DNA of 64,000 bases from JAUZOB01 sp963692465. GTDB lineage: Bacteria; Bacteroidota; Bacteroidia; Bacteroidales; Prolixibacteraceae. The notes beneath the pieces were generated by a model. The model was given only the letters and a program-made list of their open reading frames with translations. It ran no database searches and was not told where the DNA came from. The first letter of the stretch is position 1. Every line of letters starts with the position of its first letter. A program made the translations under genes and the position numbers. Positions 17,151 to 25,228 of the stretch are shown one piece after another. The stretch is from the NCBI GenBank assembly GCA_963692465.1, contig OY829943.1:2790001-2854000 (forward strand), read 5' to 3'.

Positions 17151-18755
17151 ATGAAAAATCTGGATTTATCGAAGTATGGGATTAACAATGTAAGCGAAAT
17201 CGTTTACAACCCTTCCTACGATCAGCTTTTTAAAGAAGAAACAAAAGCCGGGTTAGTAGGTTATGAAAAGGGTGTTGTTACCAATTTAGGTGCAGTGAAA
17301 GTTGATACCGGGGTTTTTACCGGACGCTCACCTAAGGATAAATACATCGTCTGTGACGATACAACGAAAGACACCGTCTGGTGGACTTCGGAAAAGGCAA
17401 AAAATGACAACAAACCAATCAGTCCTGCTGTTTGGTCTGATTTGAAAGCTGTTGTTGCAAAAGAACTTTCTAATAAAAGACTTTTTGTTGTTGACGGATT
17501 CTGTGGTGCTAATCCTGATACCCGGGTTAAGGTTCGTTTTATCGTTGAGGTTGCATGGCAGGCTCATTTCGTAACGAATATGTTTGTTCGTCCGACCGCA
17601 GAAGAATTGAAAAACTTCGGAGAACCTGATTTCGTTGTATTGAATGGTTCAAAAACAAACAATCCGAACTGGAAAAGCATGGGGTTGAATTCCGAAAACT
17701 TTGTTGCTTTCAACCTGACTGAAAAGATGCAGGTTATCGGCGGCACCTGGTACGGTGGTGAAATGAAAAAAGGAATGTTCAGTATGATGAACTACTGGCT
17801 GCCTTTGAAAGGAATTGCTTCAATGCACTGTTCTGCTAATGTTGGTAAAGACGGTGATGTCGCTATTTTCTTCGGACTTTCCGGAACAGGAAAAACAACT
17901 CTTTCGACCGATCCTAAACGCCAGTTAATTGGTGATGATGAACACGGATGGGACAATGATGGTGTTTTCAACTTCGAAGGTGGTTGCTATGCTAAAACTA
18001 TTAATCTTGATCCTGACAGTGAACCCGATATCTACAGGGCTATCAGACGGGATGCCCTTCTTGAAAATGTAGGGGTTGGTGCTGATGGTGTTATCGATTT
18101 TGCTGATAATTCCAAAACTGAAAACACTCGTGTTTCTTATCCGATCTATCACATTGACAACATTGTAAAACCGGTTTCTAAAGCAGGTCATGCTAAGAAA
18201 GTGATCTTCCTTACGGCTGATGCTTTTGGTGTAATGCCTCCTGTTTCTATTTTGACCCCGGAACAGACAAAATATCATTTCCTTTCAGGATTTACTGCTA
18301 AGTTAGCTGGGACTGAAAGAGGTGTTACCGAACCGGTTCCGACTTTTTCTTCTTGCTTTGGTGCAGCTTTCCTGTCACTTCATCCTACCAAATATGCACA
18401 GGAACTTGTTAAAAGAATGACTGCTTCCGGTGCAAAGGCTTATCTGGTTAATACCGGATGGAATGGAACAGGGAAACGTATCTCTATTAAAGATACCCGT
18501 GGTATTATTGATGCTATCCTGGATGGCTCAATTGATCATACTCCTACCAAAACTATTCCCTATTTCAGTCTGACTGTTCCCACTAAGCTTGAGGGAGTTG
18601 ATACGAAGATTCTTGACCCTCGCGATACTTATGCTGATGTTTCTGTTTGGGATGGAAAAGCTAAAGATCTTGCTGCCCGCTTTATCAAAAACTTTGAGAA
18701 GTTTACTGATAACGAAGAAGGCAAAGCACTTGTTGCTGCAGGTCCGAAATTGTAA
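17151..18755 (+). CDS. pckA: Phosphoenolpyruvate carboxykinase (ATP)
   Basis: Interconverts oxaloacetate and phosphoenolpyruvate with ATP/ADP; in anaerobic Bacteroidota it commonly runs toward oxaloacetate and succinate. The ATP-type is shown by the P-loop GLSGTGKTTLSTDP, the metal-binding GDDEHGWDNDGVFNFEGG, the early TGRSPKDKYIV, and the GTWYGGEMKKGMFSMMNYWLP block. At 534 residues the protein is full length. It is monocistronic, with its own -7-like element and a strong terminator. Upstream lies xerD with its own terminator. Confidence 0.97.
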   Translation: MKNLDLSKYGINNVSEIVYNPSYDQLFKEETKAGLVGYEKGVVTNLGAVKVDTGVFTGRSPKDKYIVCDDTTKDTVWWTSEKAKNDNKPISPAVWSDLKAVVAKELSNKRLFVVDGFCGANPDTRVKVRFIVEVAWQAHFVTNMFVRPTAEELKNFGEPDFVVLNGSKTNNPNWKSMGLNSENFVAFNLTEKMQVIGGTWYGGEMKKGMFSMMNYWLPLKGIASMHCSANVGKDGDVAIFFGLSGTGKTTLSTDPKRQLIGDDEHGWDNDGVFNFEGGCYAKTINLDPDSEPDIYRAIRRDALLENVGVGADGVIDFADNSKTENTRVSYPIYHIDNIVKPVSKAGHAKKVIFLTADAFGVMPPVSILTPEQTKYHFLSGFTAKLAGTERGVTEPVPTFSSCFGAAFLSLHPTKYAQELVKRMTASGAKAYLVNTGWNGTGKRISIKDTRGIIDAILDGSIDHTPTKTIPYFSLTVPTKLEGVDTKILDPRDTYADVSVWDGKAKDLAARFIKNFEKFTDNEEGKALVAAGPKL

Positions 18756-18780
18756 TTTAATTTCTTTTCTGAAATATAAG

Positions 18781-18808
18781 GGGGTGGATTTTTTCCACCC
18801 CTTTTTTT
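18781..18808 (+). terminator. Intrinsic terminator after pckA
   Basis: Eight-bp GC-rich stem GGGGTGGA / TCCACCCC with a short T loop followed by seven T residues, 26 bases after the pckA stop. Confidence 0.85.
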
Positions 18809-18959
18809 ATCGGGGTTAATGAATGATTTCAAAACTGCTCAATTATTAATAAAAGACTTTTAAAAGATATTAATTATAGAGAACATAGGGTTGAGAAAGT
18901 ATGATGGATTTCCCTTTGTATAAAAGACTTATTATATTTGTAAACAATGTGTTTCAAAT

Positions 18960-20738
18960 ATGAATAGGTTACAAGTTCTCTTGGATAAGTTTATTGATTG
19001 GCGTGTAAAACGAATTCCCGAAAGAAGTTTTATTTATTTTCTGAGCTTTATTGTGGGGATGGCTTGTGGGGTTGTTGCGCTTATCCTTAAAAATTTAGTG
19101 CATTTTACGGCCAATGAAGCAAGCTCGTTGTTGGATATAAAGACTTCGAGCTATTGGTATCTTGCTTTACCGATGCTGGGAATTTTTTTAACGGTCGTAT
19201 TTGTTCGTTTTTTTGTAAAAGATAATATAAGTCACGGGGTCACCCGAATTCTGTACGCTATTTCACAACGGGATAGTTTTATAAAACCACACAATAGTTA
19301 TACTTCAATCATTGCCAGTTCACTAACCATCGGGTTAGGGGGGTCGGTGGGTGCCGAGTCTCCGATTGTTCTGACGGGAGCTTCTATCGGGTCGAATCTG
19401 GCAAGGATTCTGAGGCTCAATTATAAAACGATAACCCTGATGATCGGGTGTGGAGCCGCCGGGGCTATTGCGGGTGTATTTAAGGCTCCTTTAGCCGGGA
19501 TGTTGTTTACCATGGAGGTGTTGATGTTTGATATGACGATGTCGTCGTTGATTCCTTTATTGATATCGGCCGTGACCTCTGCTTCTTTTACCTATCTGTT
19601 TGTAGGAAATAATGTATTGCTTTCATTTTATATGAATTCCCCGTTTAATCTTGCTAATATTCCTTATTACATGATTCTGGGAGTCTTCTGTGGTTTTATT
19701 TCGCTCTATTTTACCCGGGCCTCATTGTGGATCGAGAAAATATTCGGTAAGATCGATAGTCCGATGAAAAAGTTGTTGTTGGGAGGTGGAATACTGGGGT
19801 TGTTAATCTTTTTCTTTCCTTCTCTGTGGGGAGAAGGATATCTGACGATTATAGATATCATTAATGGTAAAGGTGCGAGTGTTCTCAATAATTCGTTTTT
19901 CTACGGAACGCAGAATAATACGCCTCTGTTTCTGCTATTCCTTGCGCTGTTATTAATCTTTAAAGTGGTTGCGATGACCGTTACTACCGCAAGTGGGGGG
20001 TGTGGCGGAATGTTTGCTCCTTCGTTGTATATGGGCGGTGTTGCAGGCTATTTTATTTTTATTGTGCTGCATAATGTTTTTGGCGTAGACTTGCCTGAGG
20101 GAAATTTTTCATTGGTCGGAATGGCAGGTGTGATGGCCGGTGTGATGCATGCTCCGTTGACGGCTATCTTTCTGATAGCAGAGATAACCGGCGGATATAG
20201 TCTTTTTATCCCGTTAATGATTACGTCTACTATTTCGTATCTCACAATTAGAGCATTTGAGCCACATTCGATTTATACGAAGCGTTTAGCTGAGCGGGGA
20301 GAATTAATTACTCACGATAAAGACAAAGCCGTATTGACGTTGTTGAAGCTTAGAAATGTTATTGAATCGGATTTGTTGGTTGTTGATGAGAATGCAACAT
20401 TGGGACAATTGGTTAAAATTATTTCCAGATCAAAAAGAAACATATTTCCTGTTCTTGACGAAAATCAAGGTCTTAAGGGCATTGTCGTGCTGGATGATAT
20501 CCGGGGAATCATGTTTAATAGTGAATTGTATGATCATACTTTTGTTCATGACGTGATGATTTCTCCACCGGCTATTATCTCGCCGGAAGAAAATATGGAT
20601 TCGGTGATGAATAAGTTTACAAAGACAGGAGCATGGAACTTACCGGTTGTTGATCATGGAAAGTATTTGGGATTCGTCTCCAAGTCAAAGATATTTAGTG
20701 CTTACCGGAGTGTATTGGTCCATTATTCGGATGAATAG
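18960..20738 (+). CDS. ClC-family chloride channel/antiporter with CBS pair
   Basis: A 592-residue membrane protein. Residues ~25-430 form the ClC domain with about ten hydrophobic segments; the selectivity/gating motif appears as GSVGAESPIV, keeping the glutamate of the usual GREGP motif, so it may be a Cl-/H+ exchanger or a gated channel. The motif MAGVMHAPLTAIFLIAEITGGY is also typical. The C-terminal ~130 residues hold two CBS domains (VDENATLGQLVKIISRSKRN and MISPPAIISPEENMDSVMNKF), suggesting nucleotide control. A -7-like TATATTTG lies at 18933-18940, 19 bases before the start. The gene is monocistronic. The substrate cannot be fixed from sequence. Confidence 0.93.
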   Translation: MNRLQVLLDKFIDWRVKRIPERSFIYFLSFIVGMACGVVALILKNLVHFTANEASSLLDIKTSSYWYLALPMLGIFLTVVFVRFFVKDNISHGVTRILYAISQRDSFIKPHNSYTSIIASSLTIGLGGSVGAESPIVLTGASIGSNLARILRLNYKTITLMIGCGAAGAIAGVFKAPLAGMLFTMEVLMFDMTMSSLIPLLISAVTSASFTYLFVGNNVLLSFYMNSPFNLANIPYYMILGVFCGFISLYFTRASLWIEKIFGKIDSPMKKLLLGGGILGLLIFFFPSLWGEGYLTIIDIINGKGASVLNNSFFYGTQNNTPLFLLFLALLLIFKVVAMTVTTASGGCGGMFAPSLYMGGVAGYFIFIVLHNVFGVDLPEGNFSLVGMAGVMAGVMHAPLTAIFLIAEITGGYSLFIPLMITSTISYLTIRAFEPHSIYTKRLAERGELITHDKDKAVLTLLKLRNVIESDLLVVDENATLGQLVKIISRSKRNIFPVLDENQGLKGIVVLDDIRGIMFNSELYDHTFVHDVMISPPAIISPEENMDSVMNKFTKTGAWNLPVVDHGKYLGFVSKSKIFSAYRSVLVHYSDE

Positions 20739-20745
20739 CCGGGTC

Positions 20746-20785
20746 AAAACAAAGCCACGATAAAGAATTATCGTGGCTTTGTTTT
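20746..20785. terminator. Bidirectional terminator between the ClC and LOTUS genes
   Basis: Eighteen-bp perfect stem (20746-20763 with 20768-20785) and an AGAA loop. A-rich and T-rich ends give a T tract on both strands, serving the two convergent genes. Confidence 0.88.
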
Positions 20786-20827
20786 AGAAAGTATCTTTCA
20801 AAACGACTTGTCTGAGAAGATGAATAT

Positions 20828-21097
20828 TTATTCGCTGTTCCCGTTCTCTGTATTTTTTTCTTCTGATAGTTGGTAATTTTCTTTAAGCCGGGTGTAAATA
20901 ACAGGAGGTTGCCTGTCTTCATCAACTTTTATCTCAAGGAGATTATCGTAAGACTGAATGAATTTCAGGAGTTTTCCGTACTTAATATCCTGTCCTCTTA
21001 AAAATCCCCCGATCTCAGCGAGATTCGACCATCCTTCATTGTTGACAGTCGCATTTACCGCATTGATTAGAACTTTTTCAATTGTCTGTTTATCCAT
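20828..21097 (-). CDS. OST-HTH/LOTUS domain small protein
   Basis: An 89-residue protein made almost entirely of one LOTUS (OST-HTH) domain: EGWSNLAEIGGFLRGQDIKYG, KLLKFIQSYDNLLEIKVDED and PPVIYTRLKENY match the family pattern (quoted in pieces). LOTUS domains are winged-helix modules associated with RNA binding; bacterial stand-alone versions are poorly studied. The acidic C-terminal tail (SEEKNTENGNSE) is probably disordered. A minus-strand TAAATTTG (21155-21162) could be its -7 element. It stands alone, facing the ClC gene with a shared terminator. Confidence 0.75.
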   Translation of the reverse strand: MDKQTIEKVLINAVNATVNNEGWSNLAEIGGFLRGQDIKYGKLLKFIQSYDNLLEIKVDEDRQPPVIYTRLKENYQLSEEKNTENGNSE

Positions 21098-22053
21098 GTT
21101 CTTAATTTTTAAACGTTGTCAATTAAAAAACTCTATATCAGAATAGTATATTTACAAATTTAATAAGGAAAGATAGAAATTGTCTTGGAAGAGAAGGATT
21201 TTTTTCAAAAAAAAAGAGCAGATTTACGTTAAAATCCACCCTTTTCTCACCTAACTAAACTAACTAAACCAATAAAACTAACTAAATCCAAACCTATGAA
21301 AAAAATCTCTTTACAAATGTATGCTTTATACCATCAACGAACTTAAAAAATGTGTTAAATAACATCAATTAAAAGTTAAGGATTATAAAACAAAAATATT
21401 TAAAGAACTTTGTACCAATTTATGTGACTCTATGTTCTGGTTCTTAATTTATCAGGAGAAATAGGACGGGTAGATATTGAATCTTATTCCCAATCCCAAT
21501 CCTGATAAAATAAACTCACTAAATCAAAAAACTAACTAAATCCAAACCTTTAAATAAAAATCACAGTTCAAAGATATGTTTTATAACACATTCAAGTGTT
21601 ACCGAAATATTAAAAAATTGATTAATATACGACCCTTCAACTTTAGCTTGTTGGGTTTTTTATTGGATTTTGTGTTTAATTTGTTGCTTTATAATGATAT
21701 ACGATGCGTTTCGATTAAAGGTTTCATTCCATTTTTAGTCGTTAACTGAATGTTAAGCCTCAGCTTAAAATAGCACATTTGAAAAAGGAAATCAGATAAG
21801 GACCTATTTGTTCCTTTATCAAAGATTGTTGTGCCCGATATCGAAATAGGTTTTGATCGTTATTCCCAAAATTAGAATCTCATCTGTGAATAAGTTCTAT
21901 TTGTGTTTTTAGATTGAATAGCAGTGAAATTTTCAGAAAGAAATAATCGGTAGAAATCTGGTACTGAATTTCTTCCGGGAATGCCCGGAAAAAAAGGATT
22001 GAAAAGGCAAAAAAGAATTTGGACGGAGAGCTTTTTTTTCTACTTTTGTGGCC
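21098..22053. other. Gene-poor region with a duplicated, degenerate leader
   Basis: About 950 AT-rich bases with no convincing gene. At 21251-21345 a leader of repeated CTAACTAAA units runs into ATGAAAAAAATCTC, opening a 16-codon frame (MKKISLQMYALYHQRT) that stops at once. A diverged copy lies at 21520-21600 (shared words AACTAACTAAATCCAAACCT and ATGyTTTATA) without the ATG. Such leaders precede outer-membrane receptor genes in Bacteroidales, so these may be relics or a non-coding transcript. A weak hairpin with a T tract lies at 21632-21662, and a GC hairpin TTCCGGG-aatg-CCCGGAA lies near 21970-21987. Confidence 0.45.
22018..22048 (+). promoter_or_regulatory. Promoter of the 4.5S RNA-tRNA cluster
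   Basis: TTTG at 22018-22021 and TACTTTTG at 22041-22048 match the Bacteroidota consensus TTTG-N19-TAnnTTTG, with 19 bases between. The -7 element ends 5 bases before the predicted 5' end of the SRP RNA. This is the best promoter in the window. Confidence 0.8.
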
Positions 22054-22154
22054 GGGGTAAGTCCTATACGACCAGCTCCTACTGAAATCCCCCAGGACCG
22101 GAAGGGAGCAAGGGTAGGTGGTTGAGCGGTGCGATACAGGTCGCTTACCCCTTT
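22054..22154 (+). ncRNA. ffs: Signal recognition particle RNA (4.5S)
   Basis: The conserved SRP helix 8 with the GGAA tetraloop and asymmetric loop is visible (AGGACCGGAAGGGAGCAAGG region, 22094-22113). The ends pair (GGGGTAAG with CTTACCCC), giving a hairpin of about 101 bases, the usual small bacterial form. The RNA binds Ffh and targets membrane proteins cotranslationally. A consensus promoter lies just upstream, and tRNA-Thr starts 3 bases after the predicted 3' end, so a common transcript processed by tRNA-maturing nucleases is likely. Confidence 0.93.
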
Positions 22155-22156
22155 AA

Positions 22157-22230
22157 GCCGAATTAGCTCAGTTGGTCAGAGCAGCTGATTTGTAATCAGC
22201 AGGTCGGGGGTTCGAATCCCTCTTTCGGCT
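22157..22230 (+). tRNA. tRNA-Thr (anticodon TGT)
   Basis: A 74-base cloverleaf: acceptor GCCGAA pairs with TTCGGC (bp 7 is a T-T mismatch), D arm AGCTCAGTTGGTCAGAGC, anticodon stem CTGAT/ATCAG with loop TTTGTAA, and TTCGAAT T-loop. The anticodon TGT reads ACA. CCA is not encoded. Confidence 0.95.
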
Positions 22231-22250
22231 CAACGTTCTAGTAATAATAC

Positions 22251-22333
22251 GGGAAGATACCAAAGTGGCCAACTGGGGCAGACTGTAAATCTGCTGACTT
22301 ATGTCTTCGTAGGTTCGAATCCTGCTCTTCCCA
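22251..22333 (+). tRNA. tRNA-Tyr (anticodon GTA)
   Basis: An 83-base class II tRNA with a long variable arm (GCTGACTTATGTCTTCGT region). Acceptor GGGAAGA pairs with TCTTCCC, discriminator A. Anticodon loop CTGTAAA gives GTA. CCA is not encoded. Confidence 0.95.
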
Positions 22334-22359
22334 CTTTAGAAAGTTAATTATGATTTTTT

Positions 22360-22432
22360 GCGGGAGTAGCTCAGTTGATAGAGCATTAGCCTTCCAAGCT
22401 GAGGGTCGCGGGTTTGAGTCCCGTCTCCCGCT
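22360..22432 (+). tRNA. tRNA-Gly (anticodon TCC)
   Basis: A 73-base cloverleaf: acceptor GCGGGAG pairs with CTCCCGC, D arm AGCTCAGTTGATAGAGC, anticodon loop CTTCCAA giving TCC, T-arm loop TTTGAGT. Last gene of the SRP RNA-tRNA cluster. In many Bacteroidota the Tyr-Gly pair is followed by tRNA-Thr and tuf; here a terminator follows instead. Confidence 0.95.
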
Positions 22433-22440
22433 CGCATATA

Positions 22441-22474
22441 GAGTTATCTGTTTTTACAGGTAACTCTTTTTTTT
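22441..22474 (+). terminator. Terminator of the 4.5S RNA-tRNA cluster
   Basis: Stem GAGTTATCTGT / ACAGGTAACTC (one mismatch) with a short T loop, followed by eight T residues, 8 bases after tRNA-Gly. Confidence 0.87.
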
Positions 22475-22488
22475 AGGCTTGTCAGGAT

Positions 22489-22524
22489 AAAAAAAGAGCT
22501 GTCCCTTAGGAACAGCTCTTTTTT
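22489..22524 (-). terminator. Terminator of tpiA (can act in both directions)
   Basis: Thirteen-bp stem AAAAAAGAGCTGT / ACAGCTCTTTTTT with a 9-base loop, 19 bases beyond the tpiA stop on the minus strand. Confidence 0.87.
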
Positions 22525-22542
22525 ATAATAGGGATTAAACGA

Positions 22543-23304
22543 CTATTTATAAGCGTTGATGATCTGGATGAAATCAGCGGGTTTTAATGCAGCACCGCCA
22601 ATAAGTCCGCCATCAATGTCAGGCTGAGCGAATAATTCAGCAGCATTTTTTGCATTGCAACTTCCACCATAAAGGATAGAGGTGTCTTCTGCAGCTTGTT
22701 TGCCGAATTTTGCAGCAATCAGTTGACGGATGTAAGCTAACATTTCCTGTGCTTGTGCAGTGGAGGCCGTTTTACCGGTTCCGATAGCCCAGATGGGTTC
22801 GTAAGCAATCACAATGTTCTTAAATTCTTCAGCAGTTAAAGTGAAGACTGTTTCTGTTAATTGTTTTTTAACCCATTCGTTCTGTTTTTCAGCTTCACGG
22901 GTTTCAAGGGCTTCGCCGCAGCAGAAGATTGGTTTTAATCCGTTAGCAAGAGCTAAGGCTAGTTTTTTATTTAATATTTCACTGTCTTCGCCATAATAGC
23001 CTCTTCTTTCAGAATGTCCGAGGATGACATATTCGGCTCCGGTCGATTTAACCATTTCTGCTGAAACTTCACCGGTAAAAGCACCTTTAGCCTCTGCTGC
23101 ACTATTTTGTGCTCCAACACTAACTCTTTTTTTGTCAACCAGTTCAATAACTTTAGTGAGGTGTACAAAAGGAGGACAAAGAATAACAGTTGTGTTTTTG
23201 TCACCTGTTTCAACGACTAATTTGTTTACAGCTTTGGCCAGTTCAATACCATCCTGCAGATTCGTATTGCATTTCCAGTTGCCGGCAACGATATTTTTTC
23301 TCAT
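22543..23304 (-). CDS. tpiA: Triosephosphate isomerase
   Basis: Glycolytic TIM-barrel enzyme interconverting dihydroxyacetone phosphate and glyceraldehyde-3-phosphate. The active-site Lys is in the N-terminal GNWKCN, the His in VILGHSERRGYYGE, and the catalytic Glu in IAYEPIWAIGTGKTAS; the phosphate-binding GGSCNAKNAAEL and GLIGGAAL follow. The 253-residue length is standard. It lies downstream of the DoxX-like gene on the same strand with 120 bases between; a minus-strand TATCTTTG (23352-23359) gives it a candidate promoter of its own. Confidence 0.97.
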   Translation of the reverse strand: MRKNIVAGNWKCNTNLQDGIELAKAVNKLVVETGDKNTTVILCPPFVHLTKVIELVDKKRVSVGAQNSAAEAKGAFTGEVSAEMVKSTGAEYVILGHSERRGYYGEDSEILNKKLALALANGLKPIFCCGEALETREAEKQNEWVKKQLTETVFTLTAEEFKNIVIAYEPIWAIGTGKTASTAQAQEMLAYIRQLIAAKFGKQAAEDTSILYGGSCNAKNAAELFAQPDIDGGLIGGAALKPADFIQIINAYK

Positions 23305-23351
23305 TACGTAATGATTTATAAATAATTATAAGTGTTTTTTTTCAAGTGGTA

Positions 23352-23359
23352 CAAAGATA
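23352..23359 (-). promoter_or_regulatory. Probable -7 element of tpiA
   Basis: Minus-strand TATCTTTG matches TAnnTTTG, 47 bases before the tpiA start codon. Confidence 0.45.
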
Positions 23360-23424
23360 AAAAATAATCCTGTGAAACTTCGTTAGGCGGGATTATGAAG
23401 TCTTCGCATTAACAATCAATTCAT

Positions 23425-24558
23425 CTATTTTTTAAGCTCTTTGATCTCATCAAAGGCGGGTATGTCGTTATAATGCCATTTGTGTAAAATTGTTCCTTTC
23501 CGTAGTAAGATAAGTCCGGGATTGGAACGAATCATGCTTTTAAGCGTTGTCTCGTCACATTGAAAGAACTCATAAGAAGCTCCTGTGGTGGATTTGAATT
23601 TGTTAATATCATTGGAAAGAGAAGCGGTCAGACAGATGAAATTCATCCCGTTTTTATGAGCGGTCACCGCTAGTTTATTGAGGTTGGACTGGTGTTTTAA
23701 ATCTGACTTGGTAATATCGTAAGAGACTACGATGAAGGTGTAATTGTCATTGCGGAGGAAAAAATCTTTTACGTCATCTCCTGTCGGGGTTTGGATTGTG
23801 AAATTGCTAATGGTGGGTTCATAGCCTTTACTGATAAGTTGAGGCTCATCCATCTTTACAAATTCCCAGTTGAGGGAGTCTTTCCATGGATAATTAGTCT
23901 CATCGAATTTTTCGAGATTTCCTGTCTGTTTATTTTTATAATAAAAGGTGTTGCGATAAACGGGAACAGGTGCATTCCGGGGAATTTGCATTGCCTCGGG
24001 AATATTGACTCCGGTTTTAAACGGAAGGAAGTCAATAACCGGAAGATGCTGATAAGAATAGATACAGATTGCGGCGTAGCAGAGCAGTGGAATTGAATAG
24101 GCAATGATTTGAATTCTTTTTACGCCCCAGAATGATGGTTTGAATTGTTTGCGTTGCTGAAATATCAGCAATGCCAAGAGTATAAAAACAAGATTTTTAA
24201 AGAATGTCTGCCAATTCGTAAGTTTGATTGCATCCCCAAAGCAACCACAGTCCGTTACGGCGTTTGTTAGGGCAAGGTCGAAAGTCAGAAGCGTAAAAAA
24301 AGCCATGAATATTAAGGCCACCCATGCAACAATACGTGAAAAGATGTTTAAAACCAATGCGATTCCTGTGGCAAACTCAATAAAAGCAAGTAATATGCCT
24401 ACGGTCATGGATAAGGGCTCCATAAAAGTCAGGTGAAACGCACTGAAATATTCGTTGAACTTAATTGCAGATCCCCATGGATCTATTCCTTTGACAAATC
24501 CTGAAAAGATGAATACTAATCCTAATAGGATCCGACAAATGTTACGGGTTATTTTCAT
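23425..24558 (-). CDS. DoxX-like membrane protein of the BT_3928 family
   Basis: A 377-residue protein. The N-terminal ~135 residues carry four membrane helices with the DoxX/MauE pattern (LLGLVFIFSGFVKGIDPWGSAIK in part, FNEYFSAF) and a CGCFGD motif after the third helix, as in MauE-like proteins that support disulfide chemistry. One more helix lies at ~150-170. The C-terminal ~200 residues look like a periplasmic thioredoxin-fold domain (FFLRNDNYTFIVVSYDITKS; ANLIC-like NGMNFICLTAS) without an obvious CxxC. It overlaps the DUF1599 gene by 4 bases, showing translational coupling, and tpiA lies downstream; this order recurs in Bacteroidales. Function unknown; a redox role is inferred. Confidence 0.82.
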   Translation of the reverse strand: MKITRNICRILLGLVFIFSGFVKGIDPWGSAIKFNEYFSAFHLTFMEPLSMTVGILLAFIEFATGIALVLNIFSRIVAWVALIFMAFFTLLTFDLALTNAVTDCGCFGDAIKLTNWQTFFKNLVFILLALLIFQQRKQFKPSFWGVKRIQIIAYSIPLLCYAAICIYSYQHLPVIDFLPFKTGVNIPEAMQIPRNAPVPVYRNTFYYKNKQTGNLEKFDETNYPWKDSLNWEFVKMDEPQLISKGYEPTISNFTIQTPTGDDVKDFFLRNDNYTFIVVSYDITKSDLKHQSNLNKLAVTAHKNGMNFICLTASLSNDINKFKSTTGASYEFFQCDETTLKSMIRSNPGLILLRKGTILHKWHYNDIPAFDEIKELKK

Positions 24559-25100
24559 AATGATTCTCCGAATTCTATTTTAATTAAAGCAAAGACCGCG
24601 TAATTGATAATATCCAGATAATTGGCATCAATGCCCTCGGAGATGAGTGTTTGGCCATGATTGTCTTCAATTTGTTTGGTACGTTTTATTTTCATCAGAA
24701 TGAGGTCGGTGTAGGAACTGATTCGCATGTTACGCCAGGCTTCATCATAGTCATGATTTTTGGCAAGCATTAGGTTTTTGGCTGTGAGAATATGCTTCTC
24801 GTACAGATCAAGGGTTTCTTTTTCATCCATTTCTTCGTCGGCTGAGCCTTTCTCTAGCTGCACCAAAGCCATTGTACAGTAATTAATGATGCCAATATAT
24901 TCGGAACGGACCCCCTCATTAATCTGAGCGGACCCTTTCTCCTCTATACTGCGAATGCGCTGTGCTTTGATGTAAATTTGATCGGTCATTGAGGTGGGAC
25001 GGAGAATTCTCCAGGCGGTGCCGTAGTCTTTCATCTTCTTTTCAAACACTGAACGACAAATACTTATTGCATGATCGTACTGCTGTGATGTTTTGTCCAT
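24555..25100 (-). CDS. DUF1599 protein with two internal repeats
   Basis: A 181-residue soluble protein built of two copies of a ~75-residue unit: residues ~5-85 (KKMKDYGTAWRILRPTSMTD, then EYIGIINYCTMALVQLE) and ~95-178 (KNHDYDEAWRNMRISSYTD, then NYLDIINYAVFALIKIE). Each has the DY..AWR..R..S.TD.I..K..R pattern of DUF1599, also catalogued as a nucleotide modification associated domain, which is widespread in Bacteroidota chromosomes. Possible nucleotide-related function is inferred from the domain name only. It is the first gene of the unit with the DoxX-like protein (4-base overlap). A minus-strand TACTTTTG at 25119-25126 is a likely -7 element. Confidence 0.85.
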   Translation of the reverse strand: MDKTSQQYDHAISICRSVFEKKMKDYGTAWRILRPTSMTDQIYIKAQRIRSIEEKGSAQINEGVRSEYIGIINYCTMALVQLEKGSADEEMDEKETLDLYEKHILTAKNLMLAKNHDYDEAWRNMRISSYTDLILMKIKRTKQIEDNHGQTLISEGIDANYLDIINYAVFALIKIEFGESL

Positions 25101-25118
25101 ATCATTCTACTTTGAACC

Positions 25119-25166
25119 CAAAAGTATTAAAATTTAAAATAGGTCTGTTTTTTTATTGTAATTTTG
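25119..25166. promoter_or_regulatory. Divergent -7 elements for DUF1599 and folP
   Basis: Minus-strand TACTTTTG (25119-25126) and plus-strand TAATTTTG (25159-25166) both match TAnnTTTG and point outward to the DUF1599 and folP genes. The -33 elements are not clear. Confidence 0.5.
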
Positions 25167-25228
25167 TCTTATAACCGTAGAATGTTTTAGGGTTATGAAC
25201 GAATTATTAAAAGGAGAAATATTGCATT

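Noticed and set aside
21970..21987. GC hairpin considered as a terminator
   Set aside because: The stem is followed by A residues on the plus strand and lacks a T tract in the sense of either neighbouring gene.
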